Part shown: one piece after another, positions 18,216 to 27,228 of the stretch
Layout of the letters: the number at the start of each line of letters is the position of its first letter
Position numbering within the stretch: position 1 is the stretch's first letter
From: Caballeronia megalochromosomata
GTDB lineage: Bacteria; Pseudomonadota; Gammaproteobacteria; Burkholderiales; Burkholderiaceae
Direction of reading: 5' to 3'
Assembly (NCBI GenBank): GCA_001580565.1
Contig: LRBF01000264.1
Span: forward strand, 1 to 64,000
DNA: 64,000 nucleotides
Made by a program: the position numbers and the translations under genes
The notes under the pieces: generated by a model
The model's input: only the letters and a program-made list of their open reading frames with translations
Told to the model about the DNA's origin: nothing
The model's database searches: none

Positions 18216-19370
18216 ATGAAGAAGCACATCGTAGCGGCTGCGGTACTCGGCATGTTCGGCATCGCGGCGCACGCGCAGAGCAGCGTCACGCTGTACGGGA
18301 TCATCGACGCCGGTATCACGTACGCGAACAAGGTCGCGACGGCCGGCGGCCACGACAGCGTCGTGAAGTACGGCGATGGCGTCGCGCAAGGCAGCCGCTG
18401 GGGCCTGCGCGGCACGGAAGATCTGGGCGGCGGTCTCAAGGCGATCTTCGTGCTCGAAAGCGGCTTCAACAGCGGCGACGGCACGCTCGGCCAGGGCGGC
18501 GCGCTGTTCGGCCGTCAGGCGTATGTCGGTGTCTCGAAGAATGAATACGGCGCGCTGACCTTCGGTCGTCAATACTCGTTCTCGACGGATTATCTCGGCG
18601 GCAGCTACACGATGGGCAGCCAGACGCCCGCCGGCAACTACGCGTATCACATCAACGATCTGGACCAGCTGACCTCGAGCCGCATCAACAACGCGGTCAA
18701 GTTCAGCAGCGCGAGCTTCTACGGCGTGACCTTCGGCGCGATGTACGGCTTCTCGAACTCGACCAACTTCGCGGGCTCGCCCACGATCGGAACCGGCGCG
18801 AACGCGGTGCAAGGTTCGTCGAGCGCGTACAGCTTCGGTTTGAACTATGCGCAAGGACCGCTCGGCATCGGCGCGGCGTACACCAAGCTGCGCTATCCGA
18901 ACGCGGCAACGCCGGCGTTCAGCGTGAGCATCGCCAACGTGAACACGCTCGGCCTGCACGATCTGGAAACCTTCGGCGTCGGTGCGCGTTACTCGATCGC
19001 CGCCGCCGTGATCTGGGCAAACTGGACGCACACGATGTTCCATCAGATCACGACTGGATCGTCGACGCTGAACAACTATGAAATCGGCGGCAAGTATACG
19101 TTCACGCCGGCATTCAGCGCGGGCGTCGGCTACACGTTCTCGGACCTGAGCGGCAACTTCGACGGCAAGTGGCATCAGATCAACGGCGTGGTGGACTACG
19201 CGCTGTCGAAACGTACCGACGTCTACGCGATCGGCGCATATCAGAAGGCGTCGGGCAGCAACCGTGGCGTGCCGGTGCAGGCGGAGATCGGTTCGGCGGC
19301 GTCGTTCATCGGCAACGCGGGCGCGAACACGCAGTTCGTGACGCGTGTCGGTCTGCGTCACAAGTTCTGA
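18216..19370 (+). CDS. General outer-membrane porin (Burkholderia type) 1
   Basis: A 384-residue trimeric-porin protein (OmpC/Gram-negative porin family). The signal peptide is MKKHIVAAAVLGMFGIAAHA, and the mature start QSSVTLYGIIDAGITY is diagnostic for betaproteobacterial porins. GSRWGLRGTEDLGGGLKAIF, ESGFNSGDG and the final TRVGLRHKF with terminal Phe (BAM recognition) are all present, and alternating beta strands run throughout. It allows diffusion of small solutes. A strong terminator follows. A second porin faces it at 19456. Confidence 0.95.
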   Translation: MKKHIVAAAVLGMFGIAAHAQSSVTLYGIIDAGITYANKVATAGGHDSVVKYGDGVAQGSRWGLRGTEDLGGGLKAIFVLESGFNSGDGTLGQGGALFGRQAYVGVSKNEYGALTFGRQYSFSTDYLGGSYTMGSQTPAGNYAYHINDLDQLTSSRINNAVKFSSASFYGVTFGAMYGFSNSTNFAGSPTIGTGANAVQGSSSAYSFGLNYAQGPLGIGAAYTKLRYPNAATPAFSVSIANVNTLGLHDLETFGVGARYSIAAAVIWANWTHTMFHQITTGSSTLNNYEIGGKYTFTPAFSAGVGYTFSDLSGNFDGKWHQINGVVDYALSKRTDVYAIGAYQKASGSNRGVPVQAEIGSAASFIGNAGANTQFVTRVGLRHKF

Positions 19371-19388
19371 TCGAAGGCTGATTCGATG

Positions 19389-19423
19389 AAAGCGCGATGC
19401 CTTAGCGGCATCGCGCTTTTTTT
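19389..19423 (+). terminator. Rho-independent terminator between convergent porins
   Basis: Perfect 13-bp stem AAAGCGCGATGCC (19389-19401) and GGCATCGCGCTTT (19407-19419) with a 5-nt loop, followed by a run of T. It lies 18 bp after the porin stop and may also serve the opposing porin gene. Confidence 0.92.
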
Positions 19424-19455
19424 ATCCGCTCGCATGCCTGTTCGACATGCGCCGA

Positions 19456-20586
19456 TCAGAACGAGTGCCTCACGCCGACGATCGCGCCCAGTTGTCCCAT
19501 GCCTGCACCGGGCGTCGTGCCGCCGCCGCCCGCGCTCACCGAGAAGCGCGCCTTCGCGCTGTTCCACAGGTAAGCGAGATTGCCGTAGACCGCCGTTCGC
19601 TTCGACAGGAAATAGGTCGCACGCAGGCTTGCCATCGTCGCGCGCGTGTCGTGTTGCTGGACGATCACGCGATAGCCTTCTCCATCGACAGCGAACGCCG
19701 GCGTCACGAAGTACTGCGCGCCGAGATAGAAGAGATTGGAACGCACGCTGCCACCCGGTCCGTCCGACTCCACGCGACGGCCGACCCATCCGCCGCCGAG
19801 CTTCACGCCCATCACGTTTACATAGCCGTTCGCCTGCAGGCGCGCGTCCTTGTCGCTACCCGATGCGATGGAAAAAGGCGCCACGCCGTCGAAGAAATTC
19901 GCTGCTGCGTTCGTGCCGCCATGCTGCTCGTCATAAGCCGTGGCGACGCCAAAATACGTGCTGTCGTATTTGAGCATCGCGCTCCATTCGCGGCACTGGT
20001 TCACATCGCCCGGAACGGGTCCGAAGCAGGTTCCCTGCCCTGGCGAGTTGCCCGTGCCCGTGCTGTCGCGACCGAACGAATAGGAACCACCCACCGTCAT
20101 GCCATAAAACTTGCCCTTGTAAGCGACGGTGTTGTCGCTTCGTCCGTTGGGCAGGAACGCGTCCAGCGAGCCGATGCCGTAGATGTCCGGCCCGAGGATG
20201 TCGGCGTCGGACATGGCCCAGTAGCTCGTCGTGTATTGACGGCCGAAGGACAGCGTGCCCCACGGGCCTTCGAGACCGACGAACGCCTGTCTGCCGAAAA
20301 GCCGCCCGCCTTGTCCCGAATCGCCCGCGCGCACGTTGAATCCGCTTTCGAGCACGAACACGGCCTTGAGCGCCGCGCCGAGGTCTTCCACGCCGCGCAG
20401 GCCCCAGCGCGACGGCAATTCGCCGGTGATGCCCGGCATGCGCACGAGATGATCTCCCGCAGCGTTCGCGTGCGAAACGTACTCGACGCCCGTGTCCATC
20501 ACCCCATATAACGTGACGCTGTTTTGCGCGAAGGCGGACACACTGAATAACGCGGCGATCGAACCCGCGATTCGGCCAACTCTCAT
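19456..20586 (-). CDS. General outer-membrane porin (Burkholderia type) 2
   Basis: A 376-residue porin with signal peptide MRVGRIAGSIAALFSVSAFA, mature start QNSVTLYGVMDTGVEY, PSRWGLRGVEDLGAALKAVF and terminal IVGVRHSF ending in Phe. It is a paralogue of the porin at 18216, and the two genes converge on a shared terminator. Loop regions differ, including a Cys pair (GQGTCFGPVPGDVNQC) that could form a disulfide in an external loop. A GAGAG-type ribosome site precedes ATG 20586. Confidence 0.93.
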   Translation of the reverse strand: MRVGRIAGSIAALFSVSAFAQNSVTLYGVMDTGVEYVSHANAAGDHLVRMPGITGELPSRWGLRGVEDLGAALKAVFVLESGFNVRAGDSGQGGRLFGRQAFVGLEGPWGTLSFGRQYTTSYWAMSDADILGPDIYGIGSLDAFLPNGRSDNTVAYKGKFYGMTVGGSYSFGRDSTGTGNSPGQGTCFGPVPGDVNQCREWSAMLKYDSTYFGVATAYDEQHGGTNAAANFFDGVAPFSIASGSDKDARLQANGYVNVMGVKLGGGWVGRRVESDGPGGSVRSNLFYLGAQYFVTPAFAVDGEGYRVIVQQHDTRATMASLRATYFLSKRTAVYGNLAYLWNSAKARFSVSAGGGGTTPGAGMGQLGAIVGVRHSF

Positions 20587-21005
20587 GAACTCTCCTGTGT
20601 CTCCATATATTCGTTCGGATGACGAATCTTATGTCGATGAATGAAACCATCGCGGCGAGCTTAGGGACTGGAGGTGAAACCGGCAACGGCGAAGGCGGCG
20701 AAACCGGGAGATGGCGAGAGTGAAGCGAGGTGTTTTGTTGCTGAGATTAAATCGATCGAACGCATTCTCTTTTCTTCGACGACGCGAATCGCGAGAAATG
20801 TTGCCGGAAAACCGTTGCGCCCGTCGTCCAGGAAATGTGTTCAATCCTTTCTTGAACGAGATCGATCGATGCCGCGTTCAACTCGGCGTCGCGCGAGTTG
20901 CACGGCATTCAACTTTGCCTTGCAACAACTTCGCTTCTGGCGCCTCACTCGATATGGCACGCTTGCTTCACGCTTCAATGTCCAATCGAGCCAAGGAAAA
21001 AATCC
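20587..21005. other. Intergenic region, no gene seen
   Basis: This 419-bp gap lies between the divergent porin 2 gene and the DUF4863 gene. It must hold both promoters. I see no reading frame with family similarity, no RNA gene and no convincing repeat. The local sequence is less GC-biased around 20740-20800. Confidence 0.5.
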
Positions 21006-21560
21006 ATGTCCCCGACACAAGCCGCACCCGCCAGCAAGGAAAAACTCGTCGCGCGATGCCTGCCCTTTCTCGAAGAGGTCAGGAACATGACGACGGACCC
21101 GAACGTCGAGCAATGGCTCAACACGAAGTACGGCGTCAATAGCGCGCTGTACCAGGATCTCGCGCGGCTGATCAGGCTCGGCGTCGAAGAAGGATGGGCG
21201 GCGGATGTGGAGATTGCCGGCCCGCGTTACCGGCGCGCGCGTCTCGTGGCGCCGTGCCCGGAGACGTTCTTTTTCAGCATCACGGCCGTTCTGATGGACA
21301 GCACCGGGAACGTGCAAGACAACCCCGAAAACAGCTTTCGGGGCGACTATCATGCGCACCCGTATGGTGAATTCAACATGGTCGTGCCGCTCGACGAAGG
21401 AGCGGCGCTCGCCGGTCCGAACGGATGGTGTCATGGCGGCTGGACTGCGCCCGCGCCGGGCAGCCATCACTATCCGGAAGCGAAAGGCGGCGCGGTAATC
21501 GCGCTCTTTTTCCTGCCTGCAGGACGCATTGCTTACGACATCGAACCGCCCGCGCAGTGA
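21006..21560 (+). CDS. DUF4863 protein, possible 4-hydroxylaminobenzoate lyase
   Basis: A 184-residue soluble protein that I match to the DUF4863 family, which includes the PnbB-type lyase converting 4-hydroxylaminobenzoate to protocatechuate plus ammonia. Visible features are FRGDYHAHPYGEFNMVVPLD and GWCHGGWTAPAPGSHHYPEA, a His- and Glu-rich cupin-like core. ATG 21006 follows AAGGAAAA. A longer upstream frame has no ribosome site and an unlikely sequence. It lies near an aromatic-acid MFS gene and the gamma-glutamyl/Rieske operon, which would fit aromatic amine metabolism. The family match is from memory and moderate. Confidence 0.6.
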   Translation: MSPTQAAPASKEKLVARCLPFLEEVRNMTTDPNVEQWLNTKYGVNSALYQDLARLIRLGVEEGWAADVEIAGPRYRRARLVAPCPETFFFSITAVLMDSTGNVQDNPENSFRGDYHAHPYGEFNMVVPLDEGAALAGPNGWCHGGWTAPAPGSHHYPEAKGGAVIALFFLPAGRIAYDIEPPAQ

Positions 21561-21573
21561 AATACGTGTCGCG

Positions 21574-22098
21574 TTACTTGGCGGGTTCGGCGGCCTTCGG
21601 CGCCGGAACGGACCGCGCCAGACGATTCGTTTCCAGATACACAGCACGTTCCGCATCCGCCGGCGACACTTCGCCGGCCGCGCCGCCCGCGAGATCGATC
21701 CGCGGCGCGCCCTTCACGAGACAGGTCCAATAGCGGTTGCCCCGGCACCAGACCTTGATCGCGCTACGCAATTCTTTCTCGTTGAGTCCGAGTTCCTCCG
21801 CGTGCGTCATCAGGTCCTCGAAAATGCCGACTTTCAAGGGAACCTTGGGCGCGGGATTCTTGGGAAACGCGAGGGGAAACCGCTTTTGCAGCTTGCCGAT
21901 CGTATGCACGACCGGATCCACCGGTTTCGACGGAGCCGCAGGTTTAGCGGGTTTAGCCGGTTTAACCGGGTTTGCCGGCTTCGACGCAGCCGCCGATGCG
22001 GGACGCCGCGCGTGCGGCGCCTTCTTCTTCGCTGCGTTGCTTGCAGCCTGTTTGGCGAGTTGCTCTTTCAGTCCGGCGAGTTGTTCGAAGCCCATCAC
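21574..22098 (-). CDS. ProQ/FinO-domain RNA-binding protein
   Basis: A 174-residue protein with a basic, low-complexity N-terminal region (Lys/Pro/Ala repeats such as NPVKPAKPAKPAAPSKP, about residues 43-60). A FinO/ProQ domain follows at about 62-160 (IGKLQKRFPLAFP, PLKVGIFEDLMTHAEELGLN, ALR-equivalent LRSAIKVWCRGNRYW). Such proteins bind structured small RNAs and mRNA 3' ends. The tail is short. It is convergent with the DUF4863 gene. The start may be either of two adjacent Met codons (22098 or 22095). Confidence 0.88.
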   Translation of the reverse strand: MMGFEQLAGLKEQLAKQAASNAAKKKAPHARRPASAAASKPANPVKPAKPAKPAAPSKPVDPVVHTIGKLQKRFPLAFPKNPAPKVPLKVGIFEDLMTHAEELGLNEKELRSAIKVWCRGNRYWTCLVKGAPRIDLAGGAAGEVSPADAERAVYLETNRLARSVPAPKAAEPAK

Positions 22099-22222
22099 AT
22101 CGTGCCCGTAGAAAACGTATCGGGGATTTTAACAGTCTCCGGTGACGACCTCATGGCGGACGCCGCCGGCGGCCTCGCGGGATGAGCTTCGGATCCGAAA
22201 GGCCGCCCTCCTGGCGCTGCGT

Positions 22223-22489
22223 TCACTGTCCGCCCGAGTAGATGTTGCAGAATGGCCGCGGCGTGCAGTTGCTCGACGCGCCGCCTGTCCAGTTCGTCAT
22301 TTTCCCGCTCGCGCTCTGGCCCGTGGCCACGCCGCCATAGGCGGTGCCGCCGGCAGGTGTTGCACTCTGCGCGTTCTGTTGACTGGATGCGGGAATGGAC
22401 TGCAAGGTGTCGGTGGGTTCCTGTGCCTGACTCAGGTTTCCGAGTGAAAATCCGGCCACGAGCGTGGCCATAACGAGGACGGTCTTCAT
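22223..22489 (-). CDS. Small secreted protein of unknown function
   Basis: An 88-residue protein whose signal peptide is MKTVLVMATLVAGFSLGNLS with cleavage near AQA. The mature part is Ser/Gly/Thr/Gln-rich and ends with two Cys (SNCTPRPFCNIYSGGQ) that could form a disulfide. The start is fixed by a perfect ribosome site, AAGGAGAAAGTC before ATG 22489. Similar short secreted proteins are common in Burkholderiaceae. Function unknown. Confidence 0.7.
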   Translation of the reverse strand: MKTVLVMATLVAGFSLGNLSQAQEPTDTLQSIPASSQQNAQSATPAGGTAYGGVATGQSASGKMTNWTGGASSNCTPRPFCNIYSGGQ

Positions 22490-22547
22490 GACTTTCTCCT
22501 TCAACGAAGACTTACCACTGCCTGACGAAACAACCGCCAGGTGAACC

Positions 22548-22571
22548 AGGTGCGCAAGAATATGCGCACCT
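22548..22571. promoter_or_regulatory. Perfect inverted repeat upstream of the small secreted gene
   Basis: Arms AGGTGCGCA (22548-22556) and TGCGCACCT (22563-22571) with a 6-nt spacer, about 60 bp upstream of the start at 22489. It looks like an operator for a dimeric repressor or a hairpin in the leader. TATA-like sequence borders it. Confidence 0.5.
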
Positions 22572-22677
22572 ATAGACCATATACCCAAGCGGACGCGAAG
22601 TTAAATCCAATGCTTCGATCGTCTGGTCCGCCGTTCCGAATCGGTGCATGAACGTTCGGACGGTGACGACGAATGCA

Positions 22678-24036
22678 TCAATGAACGAGCGGTTGTTCAT
22701 CCGCGACTGTCGTAGCAATGCGAGGACTCGCCCTCTGCTTGAGCAGCAACGCGACGCACGATACCGCGCCCGCCATGGCCACCACGGTGAAGATGCCCGG
22801 CAGGCTCATCTGCTGCCGTGAAAGCCCGGCGACGAGAAAGGAGCCCGCGATGCCACCGAAGCGTCCGACGCCGAGCATCCACGCGACGCCGGTGCCACGT
22901 CCCGCTGTCGGATAGAAGGCCGCAGCGAGTGCGGGCATCGACGCCTGCGCCGTGTTCACGAGCACGCCCGCGACGAACACCGCGCACACCAGCAGGCCGA
23001 CACTGCCGACCGCCTGTCCGATCGCAGCCACGCTCACCGCGCCGAGCGCATACGCGGCCGCCACGACGCCGTTCGGATTGAAGCGATCCATCAGCATGCC
23101 GCATAGCACCGTGCCCGCGCCGCCGAGCGGAAAGAGCGCGGAGATCAGCGCCGCGCGCTGCGGGCTCAGGCCCGCGTCCTTCAGGAGCACCGGCATCCAG
23201 TTGATGAGGCCGTAGAAGATGACGAGGCCCATGAAGTAGCACAGCCACAGCATCAACGAACCGAAGACATGCGTGCGCGACAGCACGATGCGCGCCCCAC
23301 CGCTCTCGGCATCGAGTCCGGCAGCTTCACGCATGACGAACGATTGCGCCGACGCGGCTTGCGGCGCGATGCGCGCCAGAACGCGGCGAATGCGCTCGGC
23401 AGGCTGCCTCTTCGACACCATGTACTGGATCGATTCCGGCAACGCCAGCACGAGCACCACGGTCAGCAGCAACGGCACCGCGCCGCCGAAGTGCAGCACG
23501 CTGCGCCAGCCGAACTGCGGAATCATCCATGCCGCGAGGAACCCGCCGAACGCGGCGCCCAGCGGAAAGCCGCAGAACATCAGATTGACGATGGTGGCGC
23601 GACGGTCGTTCGGGCAGAACTCGCTCATCAACGTGACGGCGTTGGGCATTGCCGCGCCGAGTCCCACGCCGGTCGCGAAGCGCAGCGCGGTCAACGCCGG
23701 AAGAGTGCTCGCGAAGCCTGAAGCCAGACACGCCAGGCCGAATATCAGCACCGCCGCGATCAGCACGCCGCGCCTGCCGCAGCGATCCGCCAGCGGCCCG
23801 GACATGAGCGCGCCGCACGCGAGGCCGAAGAGCGCCGCGCTCAGCACCGGCGCGAGAGCCGCTTTGCTCAAGTGCCATTCGCCGACGAGCGAAGGCGCGA
23901 TGAAGCCGATCGCGGCCGTGTCGAAGCCATCCATCAGCACGATCACGAAGCACATCGCGAACACGAGCCATTGATAACGCGAAAACGGGTGCGCGTTGAC
24001 GAGCGCCTGTACATCGATAACTTTTGTCTCTTCCAT
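22678..24036 (-). CDS. MFS transporter, aromatic acid:H+ symporter (AAHS) type
   Basis: A 452-residue 12-TM major facilitator. The TM1 motif VLMDGFDTAAIGFIAPSL is the DGFD signature of the AAHS family (PcaK, BenK, MhpT). The loop 2-3 motif GPLADRCGRRGVLI and the fifth-helix GAAFGGFLAAWMIP also fit. It probably imports a benzoate-like acid with a proton. It is separated from the gamma-glutamyl/Rieske operon by 236 bp and reads in the same direction, so it may deliver that pathway's substrate. This link is inference. Confidence 0.88.
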   Translation of the reverse strand: MEETKVIDVQALVNAHPFSRYQWLVFAMCFVIVLMDGFDTAAIGFIAPSLVGEWHLSKAALAPVLSAALFGLACGALMSGPLADRCGRRGVLIAAVLIFGLACLASGFASTLPALTALRFATGVGLGAAMPNAVTLMSEFCPNDRRATIVNLMFCGFPLGAAFGGFLAAWMIPQFGWRSVLHFGGAVPLLLTVVLVLALPESIQYMVSKRQPAERIRRVLARIAPQAASAQSFVMREAAGLDAESGGARIVLSRTHVFGSLMLWLCYFMGLVIFYGLINWMPVLLKDAGLSPQRAALISALFPLGGAGTVLCGMLMDRFNPNGVVAAAYALGAVSVAAIGQAVGSVGLLVCAVFVAGVLVNTAQASMPALAAAFYPTAGRGTGVAWMLGVGRFGGIAGSFLVAGLSRQQMSLPGIFTVVAMAGAVSCVALLLKQRASPRIATTVADEQPLVH

Positions 24037-24170
24037 TGCATCCTCTCTGATCGACGGGCGCCCAGATTAAGAGCGCGCCTGCGGGCGAACAACCCGGCAA
24101 GTTACGAACGCGCGGCGCGCATCGCCGGCGACCGTCGTTCGACGTCGCGCGCGATGTCACCATTTCGAAT

Positions 24171-24200
24171 GAAAAAGCCCTTGTTTCAGGGACTTTCGAC
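24171..24200 (-). terminator. Candidate terminator after the LysR gene (Rieske operon end)
   Basis: Read on the - strand, AAAG-T-CCCT and AGGGCTTT form a stem with one bulge and a 7-nt loop, followed by a short T run. It lies about 75 bp after the LysR stop and separates that operon from the MFS gene. Confidence 0.5.
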
Positions 24201-24272
24201 GACGTTCACGCGTTCGCCTTCAGCATTGCGAACGAAGTGAATTGTGTGCATGACGATATTGCGTGCCGCGCA

Positions 24273-25247
24273 TCAGCGGCTTCGCACTTGCCGGGATACA
24301 TCGATGAGTTGCTGCCTGAGCCATTGCAGCCCGGGATCGGCATCGTTGCGTTCGTGCCAGACGGCGCGCACGGTCACGTCGGGGCACGCATAGGGCGTCG
24401 CGTGCATCTTCAGTTCGCCGTCGCGCGCCAGTTCGCGGCCGAGTGATGACGGCACCAGCGCGAGCATGTTGCTATGACGCAGGAGCGCGGGAATCGCGAG
24501 CGAGTGCGCCACGGCCATGCGCACGCGCGGCGCCTCGGCGCGATCGGCGAAGCTGCGGTCGAGCGCCTCGCGATCGAACATCTCCGATTGCCGCGCAAGT
24601 CCGCGCTCGACGATAAAGCCGCTCACCGCGCCCTCTTCCTCGCCGCCCTGCGAAACCGCGACGAGTGGATACGTCAGCAAGTCCTCGTGGACAAGCGCGC
24701 GGTCGGCAAGCGGATGCTCGCGATGCAGCAGCAACACGTCCGTCTGCTCCCAGAGGCCGACCGCGCGAAAGCGGCGCGGCACATCGGCAAAAATGCCGAT
24801 CGCGACATCGATACGGCCGACGTCGATCTGGCCCGCGAGATCGAGCCGCGTCGACGGTCTGACGACGATATCCACGAGCGGCGCTTCCGCGCGCAAACGC
24901 TGACTGAGCCGCGCGAGCAGCAGCGCCGTGATGTAGTCGTTCGCGGCCAGCACGAACGTGCGTCGCGCGATGGCCGGATCGAATGTGCCGACGCCCAGCG
25001 CCGCCTTGATCTGTGCGAGCGCGCCGCGCACCTGCGTCGCCATGGCGAGCGCGCGCACGGTCGGTTCCATGCCGCGCCCGGTGCGCACGAACAGATCGTC
25101 GCCGAGCACATCGCGCATGCGCCCGAGCGCGTGGCTGATCGCCGACTGGCTGAGATTCAGGCGCTTGCCCGCGAGCGCGAGATTGCGGTCCTCGAAAATC
25201 GCGTCGAATACGCGCAGCAGGTTGAGGTCGATGCGATCGGCCGACAT
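24273..25247 (-). CDS. LysR-family regulator, last gene of the Rieske operon
   Basis: A 324-residue LysR protein. HTH at about residues 1-65 (LNLLRVFDAIFEDRNLALAG, then KRLNLSQSAISHALGRMRD). The effector domain resembles the NodD/LinR/PcaQ-like branch. ATG 25247 is preferred because GAGG lies at 25256-25259; the longer frame upstream is Arg-rich read-through. Only 4 bp separate it from the hydrolase stop, so it is in the operon and translationally linked, unusual for LysR genes, which are more often divergent. It may provide feedback control of the pathway or of the MFS gene. Confidence 0.88.
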   Translation of the reverse strand: MSADRIDLNLLRVFDAIFEDRNLALAGKRLNLSQSAISHALGRMRDVLGDDLFVRTGRGMEPTVRALAMATQVRGALAQIKAALGVGTFDPAIARRTFVLAANDYITALLLARLSQRLRAEAPLVDIVVRPSTRLDLAGQIDVGRIDVAIGIFADVPRRFRAVGLWEQTDVLLLHREHPLADRALVHEDLLTYPLVAVSQGGEEEGAVSGFIVERGLARQSEMFDREALDRSFADRAEAPRVRMAVAHSLAIPALLRHSNMLALVPSSLGRELARDGELKMHATPYACPDVTVRAVWHERNDADPGLQWLRQQLIDVSRQVRSR

Positions 25248-25251
25248 GACA

Positions 25252-26001
25252 TCAGGCCTCGTCGCGCGTCGCGTAGCGCCTGCAACTCGCGCCGAACGAT
25301 TCGAACAGCGAACGCGACAGCGCATCGCTTGCGACCATCGCTTCCGGATGCCACTGCACGCCGAGCGCGAACGGGTGTTCATCAAGACGAATCGCTTCGA
25401 CGAGACCATCCGGCGCGCGCGCCTCGACGGCCGTGCGCGGCGCGAGCTTCGCCACGCCCTGACGATGCAGCGAGTTCACGCGCACACGCCGCGCGCCGTT
25501 CGCGAGCGTCGCCAGCACGCCGCCATCGGTCAGCTCGATTTCATGCCGATAGCGATAACGCGCAAGCAATGCCTCGCTCGAATCTTCGAGATGATCTTCC
25601 GAATGCCCCGACGCATGGATGTCGGCATGCAGGGTTCCGCCGAACGCGACGTTCATCTCCTGAAAGCCGCGGCAAATGCCGAGAAACGGCATGCCGCGCG
25701 CCGCCGCGCCGCGCATCAACGCCAGCGCGACATGGTCTCGATCGGGATCGACGAGCATCCCGGCGTCGGCCTCGCCGCCATACAGGCGAGATTCGACATT
25801 CGACGCACCGCCGGGAAACAACAGTCCGCTCACGCCATCGAGATAATCCGTGACCGACTCTACATCGCGCGAGGCCGGAATCAGAACCGGGCTCACGTGC
25901 GCGCATGTCATGAGCGCGCGGACATAGCTTTGCTTTGCACTATGCAGATCGTATTCGCCGACGAAAAACCGGTCGCACACGACACCGACGAGCGGCCTCA
26001 T
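25252..26001 (-). CDS. Gamma-glutamyl hydrolase (peptidase C26, PuuD/AtdA2-like)
   Basis: A 249-residue class I glutamine amidotransferase-type hydrolase. The triad is visible as C110 (FLGICRGFQEMN), H218 and E220 (VQWHPEAM). PuuD removes glutamate from gamma-glutamyl-GABA. AtdA2/TdnT-type homologues in aniline operons remove it from gamma-glutamylanilide. Here it should cleave the gamma-glutamyl group before or after oxygenation. It overlaps the reductase gene by 4 bp (ATGA). Confidence 0.9.
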   Translation of the reverse strand: MRPLVGVVCDRFFVGEYDLHSAKQSYVRALMTCAHVSPVLIPASRDVESVTDYLDGVSGLLFPGGASNVESRLYGGEADAGMLVDPDRDHVALALMRGAAARGMPFLGICRGFQEMNVAFGGTLHADIHASGHSEDHLEDSSEALLARYRYRHEIELTDGGVLATLANGARRVRVNSLHRQGVAKLAPRTAVEARAPDGLVEAIRLDEHPFALGVQWHPEAMVASDALSRSLFESFGASCRRYATRDEA

Positions 26002-27224
26002 TGCACCACTCCTTTCAGATCGAACGCAGGGTCTTCCGCTTCACGCGCGGACAGTTGCACGTTTTTCGCGAGCAGCTTGCGCGCGAGCATATGTTCCTGG
26101 GGACGATTGATGCTGTCCACCGCGATCAAGGCATCGTCCCGAAAGTAGAAGATGGAGAACTTCCCTTCTTCGACGGAACCGCGCAGCGCATGATGCGTGA
26201 ATCCCGTATGGATGCCCGCCATCTGCAGCTTCAGATCGTATTGATCGGACCAGAACCACGGCACAGTTCGATACGGCTGCGGCCGCCCCGCGATCGTGAG
26301 CGCCGCGACTTTCGCCATATCGTTCGCGTTCTGCACCGATTCGATGCGGCGCGCGCGTGAATCGCACGGCGCCCAATGCGGCACGAACGCGGCGCAATCG
26401 CCCGCGGCGACGATCGCCGGATCGCTCGTGCGCGCGTATTCATCCACGACGATGCCGCCCGCCACCGTCAGGCCGCAGTCGGCCGCGAGTTCCGTATTCG
26501 GTATCACGCCGATGCCGACCACGACGAGATCGCACGGCAGGCGGGTTTCATTGTCGAGCACGACGGAGACCGCATCCTCGAACGGCTGAAGCTCGGTCAC
26601 CTTGCGCCCGAACTCGAAGGCGACGCCATTCCGTTCATGCGCGCGCTGCATGAATGCCGACATCCATGGCGATGCGACGCGCGCGAGCAGGCGCGGCTCC
26701 GTCTCCACGACCGTCACGTCGATGCCTTTCTGACGCAGCGAGGCCGCCGCTTCGAGACCGATATAACCGCCGCCGATCACGACCGCGCGCCGCGCCGTGC
26801 TTGCCGTTTGCGCAAGACGCCGCGCATCGCGCAGATCGCGCAGGTAATGCACGGCATCGAGCGTCGCGCCGCTGCAATCGAGCTTGCGCACGCGCGCGCC
26901 CGTCGTGAGCGCGAGATGCTCATACGCGATACGCGTACCGTCATGCAGTTCGACTTCACGACGCGCGCGATCGATATGCGTTGCGCGCATCGAGGACATC
27001 CATTCGATCTTCTCTTCGTCGAAGAAGGCTTGAGAGCGCAGCGGCAAGCGCGCTTCGCTGAAGCTCCCGGTGAGAAAGCCTTTCGACAAAGGCGGACGCT
27101 GATACGGCGCATCGGCTTCGTCACCGATCAACACGATGCGTCCTTCGAAGCCGGATTCGCGCGCGGCCGCCGCGAGTTGAACACCCGCGTACGAAGCGCC
27201 GACGATCACGAGCGTGCGATTCAT
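25998..27224 (-). CDS. FAD-dependent ferredoxin reductase
   Basis: A 408-residue NAD(P)H:ferredoxin reductase of the rhodocoxin/putidaredoxin/BphA4 type. The FAD dinucleotide fold VIVGASYAGVQLAAAARE lies at residues 5-22, the NAD fold AVVIGGGYIGLEAAASLRQK is near 147, and the second FAD motif reads TSDPAIVAAGDCAAF. It should transfer electrons from NAD(P)H to the ferredoxin encoded 4 bp upstream and thence to the Rieske oxygenase. Confidence 0.92.
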   Translation of the reverse strand: MNRTLVIVGASYAGVQLAAAARESGFEGRIVLIGDEADAPYQRPPLSKGFLTGSFSEARLPLRSQAFFDEEKIEWMSSMRATHIDRARREVELHDGTRIAYEHLALTTGARVRKLDCSGATLDAVHYLRDLRDARRLAQTASTARRAVVIGGGYIGLEAAASLRQKGIDVTVVETEPRLLARVASPWMSAFMQRAHERNGVAFEFGRKVTELQPFEDAVSVVLDNETRLPCDLVVVGIGVIPNTELAADCGLTVAGGIVVDEYARTSDPAIVAAGDCAAFVPHWAPCDSRARRIESVQNANDMAKVAALTIAGRPQPYRTVPWFWSDQYDLKLQMAGIHTGFTHHALRGSVEEGKFSIFYFRDDALIAVDSINRPQEHMLARKLLAKNVQLSAREAEDPAFDLKGVVQ

Positions 27225-27228
27225 GTTG

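Noticed and set aside
17982..19361. A 459-codon open frame opposite porin 1
   Set aside because: Covers the porin and its leader, has no motif, and the porin is certain.
21900..21980. Short tandem GGTTTAGCC-like repeats
   Set aside because: They encode the Lys/Pro/Ala linker of the ProQ-type protein and are explained by its low complexity.
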